64,000 bases of DNA from assembly GCF_019649055.1 (NCBI RefSeq), contig NW_026570308.1, forward strand, positions 372,001-436,000. The letters are read 5' to 3'. Source of the stretch: Paramacrobiotus metropolitanus (Eukaryota; Tardigrada; Eutardigrada; Parachela; Macrobiotidae). The notes under the pieces were generated by a model. The model did no database searches and was not told where the DNA came from. It worked only from the letters and a program-made list of their open reading frames with translations. Below are positions 48,851 to 58,934 of this stretch, piece by piece. Each line of letters starts with the position of its first letter. Positions within the stretch are counted from its first letter, which is position 1. A program made the translations under genes and the position numbers.

Positions 48851-50954
48851 TTGGCTGTGGAATAAGTACATCTTTACTATGATAGGAAAAATTGTGTAAA
48901 TTCTGTATACCGCCAAATAAGACTCATTGGAAACACTTATAGAGAGGTGCACCATAGATAATTTACACGTAATACAGAGCGTTACTGCTCCGACAACTAT
49001 GATATGACACAGTACAGTAAATACAGACATTCGTCTGTTCACAACCATCACCTGAGATTGTCCCATGAGTCCGTGAGGTAAATGGCTACTTCACGCGTAT
49101 TCTGACCGGTATCTGTTACAGAGTTGCTATGCCTATCACTGCTTGTATATGATGTACCCATACATTATATCCAAAAATCTCTATGATTTGTATGTATATA
49201 CATTTATTTGCATAACAAAAAATTGTGTTTAAAAATTGTGGCTTGGTGCATTTACATAAGACAATAATTAAATTTCTTAAAACAGCCGCCAAATGCACGT
49301 ACAAATTACTATATATAGTAGTTTTGCACAGACTCCAGCTGCCAATGTGAACGTATCCAAAAATAGCCGGACGGTTCCGAAGTAAATTCTTGCAACTCAA
49401 TTCCATCACTCCTCTTTTGATTTAATTTATACGTTTTCAAATATACAAGACATTCTAATCTTGTAGTTTTCTTAATCATGATTCCGTATGGTAAGAGCGC
49501 TAGCGCCACCGACATTTGTATATTATTGCTCACACATGCCGAACCTTCCGGCATGACGGATCGGCACGTTTGAGTTATCTAATTGTAGTAAGTGCGTCAT
49601 TCAGACTCATGTTTTCAGAGGTAAGACTGCGCTTGTAGATTGGATGTATGAAAGTGAGGCATACAGTCAAAACATGCCCGCTTTAAGGCAAATTTTAAAT
49701 CTAGTCGCGACTAGACTTACGATTCGGCATCGTTGACTCATCCATGCAGCCTGCAGCAGTTTTAAATGGCGTACGCAGTTTCATCTCTGGAATATCTGAA
49801 CTAGGACTTGCTAAAACTAGGTCTTGTTAAAAATAACTTCTACCATTATTGCAAACCGTCATTAATAAGTTAGAACACTAGCGGAGCGACTTCTTGTTAG
49901 GACCATAATAAAGTTTGAAACCAATCTAATTAAGAAAATTAATTAATTTCAGTACTAAGTACTGTACTAGTTATAAATAATTCATCATGTAGATTTGTTG
50001 GCTACTGTGAAGTGATCAACAAATCTACATAGTACTACTTTTTGCGTAGTAGAGTGCAAGAAGTTAGTGACCTTTGCTTGCATGCAAATTAATTAAGTAC
50101 TCTGTACTCGTAGCAAAATTTTCAGTTTTTGCGTTCCTTATACAGTGCTGCCCGTAACGTATGATACGTATAATTTGCCGTAAACGCTTATATATCGCAG
50201 TCTGTTGCTTCGTTATCGCGTTATTAAATGCTTTTCCCTATACATCTTCCTTATTACTAATAGATTTGGTGCCTTAACTGAATCTGGGTCTGAGTCTGAC
50301 CAATAAAACTCTGAGTCTGACAACTAAAAGTCAGTCTGACTACATTTTAATTTTATGCTATTCTTACGTTTTCTTATTTTATTTCTTATATTCTATATTT
50401 TTCTTATGTTATATCTTATGCTATCGTGTGTTATTCTTGAGTTTTCTTATGTTACTCTTATTTCTTACGTAGCCATAAACAAATTTTTATTATTTATACC
50501 TTGGGTCAATGCGTACATGTCTCGGGGCCCGGGGTACCATGTGTGACTCTAAATTTTATACGAACGACTTCTAAGACCGCTCGCGAAGCAGCCGAACAAA
50601 CGTTTTGTTGGATAGGGCAAGAAGTATAAGTCTATCGTTGATCGTTTCTGTTTTGTATAAACCCCACATAAAGTGCAGAAACACTAAAAGATTGCTGATT
50701 ATCTCGAATTTCGAACCGGAAATGACCATATGACAAAGAACAAATCGTTTTCAGTGCAGTGCTTCAGCAATATGACGTTTTTTAGATGCGGGTTTGAAAT
50801 GCTAAATGCTGTGTTCATGTTGCTTTCTTACGTAATAGAAAATTGTTAAACCTGTCTAGGCCACAGCCCCACCGGCCAGATCTTAAATCTGGATTAAGCC
50901 CATGTATCGCTAGTTTTTAGACGTATAAAACAGGCCATAAATGCCATTTCAGCA
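48851..50954. other. Repeat-rich intergenic region between copies 7 and 8
   Basis: No supported gene. 49020-49135 matches 57975-58095 (cattcgtctgttc, cctgagat, ctgttacagagtt). 50345-50475 is a tttcttatgtt minisatellite. 50881-50900 is an isolated copy of the upstream palindromic site seen before copies 4-8. Confidence 0.45.
50345..50475. repeat. Minisatellite of ttttcttatgtt-like units
   Basis: Imperfect tandem units related to ttttcttatgttat. It is the reverse-complement counterpart of the tract at 41280-41405. Confidence 0.6.
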
Positions 50955-53024
50955 TTAAGGGTTTTGGCTCGGTACATAGCATCAAATTCGTGTAAGCCCA
51001 CGGCAACGGCCCGCGCTGAACCTTGGATTCGGATTCGGAGTTGGATTACTCAAACTTGGATTCGGATTACTCAAACCTGGATTCGGATTACTCAAACTTG
51101 GACTTGGATCCATAACTTGGATACATAAGTTGGATTACGTAAGTTGGATTGCTTAACTTGGATTACTTAACTTGGATTACTTAAGTAACTTGGACAACTT
51201 GGACTTCCTAAATTGGACTACTTAATTTAGGACGATTTCTCATAATGTTTTCGCGTGATTATTATTCCGTTATTCTCAGGTTATTCTAAGGTTATTCTTA
51301 GGTTTCTTAGGTTTATTAGGTTATGAGAAACCTTAAAACGTTCGAGCCGCAGAAATTATCACACTTTAAAACTAATAGCTAAACAGTATGGCGTCATTGG
51401 AGGCATTTTGGGTGATGACCTTCAGGGAGGAAAAGTTCATCCAGAAGAGATAGCATACAATGGTCTCTCCTGATCTATCATTCGCTTGTAGTTTTCATCA
51501 CATTTGTCGGCTCGAAAATTGTTCGGTTTTCTATTACTTGAGAAACCTAAGAAACCTAAAAAAACCTAAGCAACTCCAGAAAACTAATATACCTAAGAAA
51601 CCTTAGAAACCTTAAAAATAACCTGAGAATAATAGAAGGAAGAATAAGCACGAGAAAACAGTATAAGATAAGAAAATTATGCGTGGTAATGCTATGAGTG
51701 TACTGTGCACAGTCCCTTCCCATGTTAATTGGGGCAAATTCTTCATTTGATCTTATTTGCTGAGCGAAGCTCGCCTTGTACAAGCTTGTCCGGTAATTTC
51801 CTACAGGTTCGTAAAGGTACAGCTAGCGCGAAGTTTGCGCTTATAACGATGGCCACTTCACTACGTTTATCGAATTGCCTAAATGCGCTCTGCAGTCAGA
51901 TTGTCACTTACTGCACCGACCATTTTCTAGCTACTTTCCGCGAGGCAGTTACTATTATTCTCCTAAATTATTTGGCGTGCAACAAGCCAGCAGCCAGCCA
52001 AATGCATGTTACGTGTTTAAACACTGTGGCGGGGCGCGCCGTAGTGTGAAGTTTGGCGTAACACGCAAATTTGTGTAATTCGCTGTACAGATTCGTCAGA
52101 AATTACCGGACAAGCTTGTACATATTGAGAAATAAGCTATTTACTGGAAAACGTAATCCAAGCCCCAAGTTAAATAGTCTAATTTAGGAAACCAAGTTGT
52201 TTAAATTAAATAATCCAAGTTAAGTAATCCAGATTTAATCCAACTGCGAATCCAAGTCCAAGTTTGAGTTATCCGACTCCAAGTTTAAGTAATCCAACTC
52301 CGAATCCAAGTCCAAGTTTGAGTAATCCAAGTCCAAGTTTAAGTAATCCAACTCCGAATCCAAGTCCGAGCTTCAGCGCGGGCCCACGGCAACTTTCGAT
52401 GTCGCGCACTCTTAGACACTTTTTTACATTGACTTCTGTACTTGTAGCCAAACGATTGGTTAACTTAGGCGTGAAATCTGTTTGCGCGCGCAACATCCGG
52501 TTGGAAAGTTATGGTTAAACCAGAATTTCAAAAAGTTTAAATGCATTCAGGTGTACCAAAAGTCTCGTTTATGGACCGATCTCCTTCAAATATTGCACTT
52601 AAATGCACATACTTAACCATGAAAATCGTTCTTACACCGATCCACTTATCTGGCATGTTTTTTTAAATTTTAAAATTCATTTTAAAATTCGAAAAAAATC
52701 GTGGAAGTCTGGTCGGTGTAAAAACGATCTTCATTGTTATGTATATTTACGTGCAATTTTTGAAGGAGATCGGTCCATAATGAGACTGTTGGACCGCTGG
52801 TACACCTGAATGCATTTAAACTTTTTGGAACTTTGTTACCCAGATAACTCCGCAACCGGATGTTGCGCGGAAAAACGGACTTCACACCTACGTATACAAA
52901 TGTTTTGGCTACAAAATATCATAAAGCAATGCAAAAAAGTGTTTGAAAGTGCGCGACAACGAAAGTTCCCGTGGATGTACACGTATTTGGTGCTTTGTAC
53001 CGGGCCAAATCCCTTAAAGCGGTG
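50955..53024. mobile_element. Large palindromic foldback element, interrupted by a second element
   Basis: The right arm (52680-53024) is the imperfect reverse complement of the left arm, which is split. Its inner part is 52385-52680 and its outer part 50955-51007. The symmetry centre is near 52679 (ttaaaattcattttaaa). Shared blocks include atggaccgatctccttcaaa, gtttaaatgcattcaggtgt and gcgcaacatccggttg. The outer blocks taaggg.tttgg and cggtaca.agca.caaat.cgtgta continue beyond the insertion. No transposase frame was found. It is related to the smaller foldback at 43057-43290. Confidence 0.75.
51008..52384. mobile_element. Foldback element with minisatellite arms and 9-bp target duplication
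   Basis: It begins GGCCCGCGCTGAA and ends TTCAGCGCGGGCC, a perfect 13-bp terminal inverted repeat. It is flanked on both sides by CACGGCAAC (50999-51007 and 52385-52393), a 9-bp target duplication. The arms (about 51025-51235 and 52150-52375) are inverted minisatellites of ttggattac/gtaatccaa units. Inside are two more inverted pairs: 51250-51330 with 51540-51650 (ggttattctcagg type), and 51778-51800 with 52095-52125 (caagcttgtccggtaatttc). No transposase. The 9-bp duplication and long inverted ends recall Mutator-like foldbacks. Confidence 0.82.
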
Positions 53025-53640
53025 CTGCCCGATCCAGTATGCTGCTAAAAATAATCAGACAAACGTGGGATGATGGGATGCTGTTTCATAGTAGTAGTAT
53101 ATAAGAAACATACTGTTGAGTTTTAAGCTATCTCAAATGTACTGCTGCTGTTAATATATCAGACATGCGATTACCGGCCAGTTAGGGACTGCAAATTGTC
53201 CAGTAGCACCGTATTCTAAATGGATGAATATACGAGTATATAATTGTACCATTATGATTTTATCATGTAAAGTTGATCTATTCCAACCAGTATTTGAAGA
53301 TGCAGTTCACAGCTAATGCGAACCATAATGCAAATATCTACTTTTTTTAAGCAACGGGAAACTATAAACAATCATCAAGGAAACGAATTTAGTCAAGCGA
53401 AATTACTTACATAATGCGAATCTTCCGGGAACGACATATGCGGTGTCCCGTTGCAGATTTTTCCACAGCGTTGTATCTGCAGGGTCGTTACGAGCTCTTC
53501 GTAATGAGAATGCATAAATTTTGTATCAGCACAACAAAAACTATTCGGAAAAGCTAAAAATGTAGTAAATATATAATACGTCAGTGATCGAGGGTATGCG
53601 ATGCGACGTTGCGCCCATTCTCGCAGCGGAAGCGGCCGGG
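53025..53640. other. Spacer downstream of copy 8
   Basis: No gene recognised; it would hold the 3' UTR of copy 8. Confidence 0.35.
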
Positions 53641-56600
53641 CTACTCGAGCGGGTTAATGATGATGATGCGAGTCACGGGATCCGGTTGGGTGATGTTTGT
53701 ATCAGAAAATGTCGTTGACAATGGTAGGCAGGATATCGGAGTGATTTTCGCTACACCATCTTCCACGCAGTTGTCACAGTCTTCGGCTATCTCCTTAATT
53801 TTCTCTCCTTTCGCCATTTCCTTCCGTTTCTGTTCTTCTTCGTGTTTTTCGGCGGCATCATCGATGCGTTTTTCTTTGCGCAGCTGTAGCAAAATGCGAA
53901 TCATTTCACCATAATTCCACAGTAAATATGCCGTCAGGAACAATAGCAGTCCGGGGAGTTGTAAGCGTTCCGGTAGGAAAAACGCAACAACGGGAAAGGG
54001 CAGAATCACACCGGCAATGTTCTGACGCAGGAGTATGATAGTGGCGCATTGTAGGTTGGCCCATAACGAGCACATGCAGAAGGGTTTTCGGATTATTTGT
54101 GCACTTTTCTGTGCATAGTCTCTCTTTTTGTCTGAGGCCAGCAGCGCTGCCTGTTGTTGGGCGCAGCATGCCTGGGACTCGTCAGAGTCGACCTCGCCCA
54201 GGGAACAACCTACGTACTTGTCATTTTCCGACGGTTTAAAAGGAGTCTTTTCGATGAAATCTTGATTAGTGTGTTTGCAGTAGCAAGTACCAACACCACC
54301 GTCGTCCATGGAACCATCTCGATTTTCCGGGCCCATCTCACCACTTTCCACAGCGTCATAGTAATGGATATGGCTAAGAAAAATAACATCCGCTTACAGC
54401 TAATTAAAATTTTAGTGACCTGGACTTTGCTGGACTGGACAGCTACTACTCACCGGCTAATGGTAAGCGTTAATGTCCGTGTATTTTTGTGTTTTCAGTC
54501 TCATGCAAAAAACTTTTTTGTTAAAAAGTTGCGTAGGTAACAAAATTTTAATCGTGACCCGACGCACACCATAAAAAGTGGTTTTTTAGCGGTATTTTTA
54601 CTGTACACAGCGCAAGTACAAGTATGTGCAAGCTCAAGTACAAGTATGAGTACAACTGCATGTATAATATTCTGTGTACAATTTGTACGTATCTATATTG
54701 TGCGTGTATCGCACACGTGGCTGTAGGCTCTGTAAAGTGAGTGTAAACCGAGCTTTGGCTTTGAATATACAACATAATACAACTGCGGGTGTGCGTGCTA
54801 CTTTACAGTAGGCAATGACATTACAAAAATGTCATTTAGTTCCTGCGTGATGATTACTTAATTAATACTATTACAGCGTACGAGTACAGTTACCCTTATT
54901 ACTTACGTTACGCTCTCCATCCGACTTCTTCTTTGGTGAAAAATTGACTTGATAACGGCAGACACGACAGTATAGAGGAAGTTCAGGACGGTAAGCACAA
55001 GGATGACCCCGACGAGTACCAGAATAACCGCTATAACCACGCCTATGATTAAGGCCTCCATCGTCAGCAGTAAAGTAACTGGTGCATCGCTCAGCACGAC
55101 CAGTATTCCGGTCCACACCATAGATATCCAATGCACCAGGGGAGACAACGATGAGGCGAACCCCATCAGAAGGATGGATTTGCTAGAAGTGGAGTCCCGC
55201 AGTTCATCGTACGCAAGATCCGTCCAATACGACATCATCGCTAGGTTTTGCGCGAAACCCTGTCATAATCAGAGGTCCGCCTGAATTTCATCTCAGAAAT
55301 GTTCCTGCCAATTATCTTTAATATTATTAAACTCATTATCCATTGCTGAGAATTTGCTTTGCAAGTGTTACCTCAGCCACTATAATGACATCGCATGATA
55401 ATTCTTAATTGTAAGACTACTTGTGCAAACAGTTTGCATTTGCATTGAGTTCCCTCAGTTTATGCTAAACATAAGAGTGTTATAAAACAGCCCAGATTTT
55501 TGTTATTAAATTAAAATCTATAGAAGTTCGGTACTTCTTGGTTTATCCATTTTGTTTCTTCGAAATTTGTAAGGGAAGTTTCTTGAACAAGATCGAAGTC
55601 TTTCTGGACGCTTCGTTTTTAAGGACATTTTAACGGGGTTATGATCTCGTACAACTAAACTGGGAAACTTATTTAGAAATTCGAATTGGTATATGTATAA
55701 TCAACGTTGGCTTCGGTTGTGATTAGGGAGACACTAAAATCTGGCACCGGTATTGCTTACTGTTTGCGGACTGGGTCTGCACTGTTCCACCGTCCGATTG
55801 ACCCTGGTCCAGTACGTCCAGTTTGTTGGTGCGCCTTCTGTCCCGCTTGACCCACTGCTTGTCAGCGCATCGCTCACTGTACTAACTAGGTAGTCAATTT
55901 GTGGAAACATCATGAACAAGGGGCGTCGCACATTCCCATCAACAATCGCGCAAGCAAAGAGGAACACGAACATACTGTACTGTAGCAAGTGTCCACGCCG
56001 TGCGCGCCGTTCTTTTATAGGCATATCCTTCTCCATGGGGTGCGGCGATCCGCTTAGAACTACCGGGTGTGCAGCGAGCTTGGTTCCGTCCCTCCATCCA
56101 ATAGCACTTAAAAGCATAACAAAAAGAAAAACTTCAGCATTTTCTCTTTACATGTACTGTATTGTTCTGTTTGTACTTATAAGTTGCTGCAGTTGCAAGT
56201 GTTCGGCACTTCATTTTGTTTACGCTGATATAATTTAAATGCCGTTGTCGCTGGTTGAAGGACGGTGGCGCGATGTTTTTAGCAACAGCTCATAGGTCCA
56301 GATCTACTTGACGCATTACGCACTTAAAATTCTATGTACCCGAATTTCTTTCGTAACCACGTCGAATAACACTCCGTCATCCACACTCCCCAGATGCGGC
56401 CAGTGCAGTGTACACCCAGCAGACAAATAAACAGTACACTGCAGGGAAACACGGCATCCTCACCGGCGAATCTGATAACTACTGCGACCAATATCGACGC
56501 CGCCGTAACAACAGGCAGAGCGCAGACGATGCACCACACCCAGACAAAGCATAACGTATTGACGACCGCCAAGACCAAGTGCAGCAGCACGAAAATGATC

Positions 56601-57617
56601 CGTGAAGCGTTGGGGTCTTTATAATCCGCCCAGTAATACTGCCGGTTCTTATCGTAGCGGAAGAACGCCGTGATGCGTTGGCAGTAGGGGAGATGCTGTT
56701 TGAATTGTGGGAAATTCCAGCGACGGTTAACGAAAAGAGACAAACCGACGGATACGCTCACGATGGCCGTTGTGCAGACTGCAGCGAAGGTGGCCACGTA
56801 GCCGACAACGGCACGCCCTGTATTGTTTGTTACGGCCACGTTTTCGTTACCCGTTGCGATTACTGGAGGAGTCGGTTTCCAGCTGGCAACCATGCTGTCC
56901 CAGAAGCAGCCGTTTTGTCCCTAACCAATCATTAATATTTACAATTCGTGCCAGCGGCTTTCCTCGTAAATAAAATGTATGTACTATCATTACTATGTAT
57001 ATCTATACAATTGTGCAGTGTGATGCTGATGCTTTTAATTCGGTAGCAGCTCATGCGTAATCAAAAAAATCATTAAATAGACAGATCACCGATGTGTGTA
57101 CAGTACATCACCAGGTACGAAAATACGTTATAAGATGTGTCTACATCAAAAATACAGTATTACATATGTGTTGTACATCACCAGATCTACTGCAATTTTC
57201 TTTACTTTTGCGATCTACTACCAATTTTGCTGTTTGTAATAGTTTTAATATCCGTTTAAGGTTTGGCTTAAACTATCAGTGAATGCAGCAGCATTAAGCT
57301 CGACGAAACTAAAAATTTTTCGGAAGAATAATTATAATAAAACATTTAATGCGAACTTGGGTAATCCTCCCCTGCAAAGAGCTGTTAGAAGTTACAACAC
57401 TTACGTTCAGAACGCTTAAAAGGACATTGTCCGAAGTAGTCAACCGGCTGGGATCGAGGCGCGTTGCTTTCCATTCTGGATAAATTCGCGTCCCGAGTTT
57501 AACGGAGATGTGGCAGCTAAACCAGAGAATAACGAGGGCTTCCACTATAATTTCCTGGTACGCCCAAGCACGGTTCTTATCCAAGCACTGCCTGAACATC
57601 TTCCGATATTTCCTCAT
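53641..57617 (-). CDS. Tandem membrane protein family, copy 8 (five exons, intact, 741 aa)
   Basis: Exons are A 57617-57405, B 56920-56340, C 56106-55761, D 55259-54907 and E 54373-53641; total 2226 nt, in frame, phases 0, 2, 0, 2. B has GYVATFAAVCTTAIVSVSVG, a cytosolic-looking segment with RITAFFRYDKNRQYYWADY, a hydrophobic pair, and CTGRIWGVWMTECYS. C (residues about 265-380) has an ERRARRG run, one membrane segment, MFPQIDYLVS, and NWTYW with NRT nearby, so glycosylation sites face outward. D has SYWTDLAYDELRDS and SPLVHWISMVWTGILVVLS. E begins HIHYYDAVESGEMG, then PFCMCSLWANLQC, LPFPVVAFFLPERLQLPG and a charged tail with EEEQKRKEMAKGEK. It is closest to copy 7, so copy 7 probably had a similar exon C. 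Biochemical function cannot be named. Confidence 0.83.
54600..54665. repeat. Short caagtacaagtatg repeat
   Basis: Imperfect units of caagtacaagtatgtg lie in the D-E intron of copy 8. Confidence 0.5.
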
Positions 57618-57672
57618 TGTGGAGGTTTAACGAATCTTGGAGAACGTTCTCAGAATACAGTAAACAGAGGGG

Positions 57673-57690
57673 TCTAATTTAGATTAGAGC
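57673..57690 (-). promoter_or_regulatory. Conserved upstream near-palindrome, copy 8
   Basis: TCTAATTTAGATTAGAGC begins 56 bases upstream of the start codon at 57617. One base off a perfect 16-bp palindrome. Confidence 0.45.
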
Positions 57691-58934
57691 TGGCTCTCTG
57701 ATGTGTTGCAATATTGCGCACCAGCGTGTTGTAACTGCAGTGTTTAACCTTTACGCCTGAGCCTGTTTGTCAGATGAAGAACAGCAGAATATGCAGGCAA
57801 CATGGGATGTAAAGCGGCAAGCCCACGGTTTACTCTCGTAAATCTGGTAAAATCAATATTGACGTGACAGATGCGCCATCAGTTAAGACTACCCATGAGT
57901 ACGTACTCTTTAAGGTGGATATACTTTACAGCCACCATTTTACCACTCTTAATAATTATGACATGTGCAAATAATACTCATTCGTCTGTTCGTAGTCACA
58001 ATCATCCCCTGAGATCGCATACGGTGCGGTAAACAACTTACTGTACGTATCGTGAGCTGTTCGTATCGTAATCTGTTACAGAGTTATATTATCTGTCTGT
58101 TATGGAATTGTGTATCTATCAGTAGGTTCTGTAATAAGCACGATATATTCAGGCATTTTAGGCTGAAATCTCATTTGCACGGTATAGGATGATAAAACTT
58201 TTGGTATGAGTTGAAGTGTTTTCGCAGAATTTTCGTTTTGGGATTATGTGGTTTTTATGTCAAATCTTTAGTGAACTCTGCTGATAGCCATAGGTTCTTA
58301 CCAGTGTTATGGAGGCCGCCCACTAAGGATTTTCTGACTGGTTCGAATTTCCTGCCGGAAATGATTGCAAGGATAGAACCCGAGTATCGTGGGTTTCATC
58401 ATGTAATGCAAGCGTTGAATCGCAACCCCGTGAATGCTGGTTCTGAGTGTTTGAATATCGCGTTAAACTTGGTAGCGTGGTATCTAATAAAGTGTTATAG
58501 CTGTAGAATTGTCTATGCAGTGACCCAGCTTTTATATATTTACAGCATTTATTATAACGATGGAAATCTAGACTCAGAAGCATAAATAAACAAACATCCT
58601 GTATCGTTAGCGACTGTATAACGGACTTTCGATTACGAGTAAAAGCGAACAAACCTTCCAACTGCACCGTTAGGTGAATTACAGTGAATAATAAAACCGA
58701 AAATGAGTAGTGAAAACGTTGGATTATTCCAAAAAAGGTTAAACTTCTTATAACTATAAAGAACGTACACTACATCCTGTAGCGCAAATTCGCCTGTTTG
58801 GCTCACAAATCAGACGCCATAGTGACGATACTTACCATTACAATGCCACACGAAAATAAATCTGCGAATCATCTCAGCGAATTGTCGTACATTTACGGTT
58901 AAAGCATATGTCTGATAATTTAATTTTACCGAGT
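57691..58934. other. Intergenic region between copies 8 and 9
   Basis: 57691-57880 is the 5' flank shared with copy 7 (caatattgacgtgacagat block). 57975-58095 matches 49020-49135. A plus-strand frame at 58211-58585 (124 codons) has no recognisable domain. Confidence 0.4.

Noticed and set aside
58211-58585. Plus-strand 124-codon frame as a gene
   Set aside because: No recognisable domain or splice context and partly in shared flank; composition alone is not enough.
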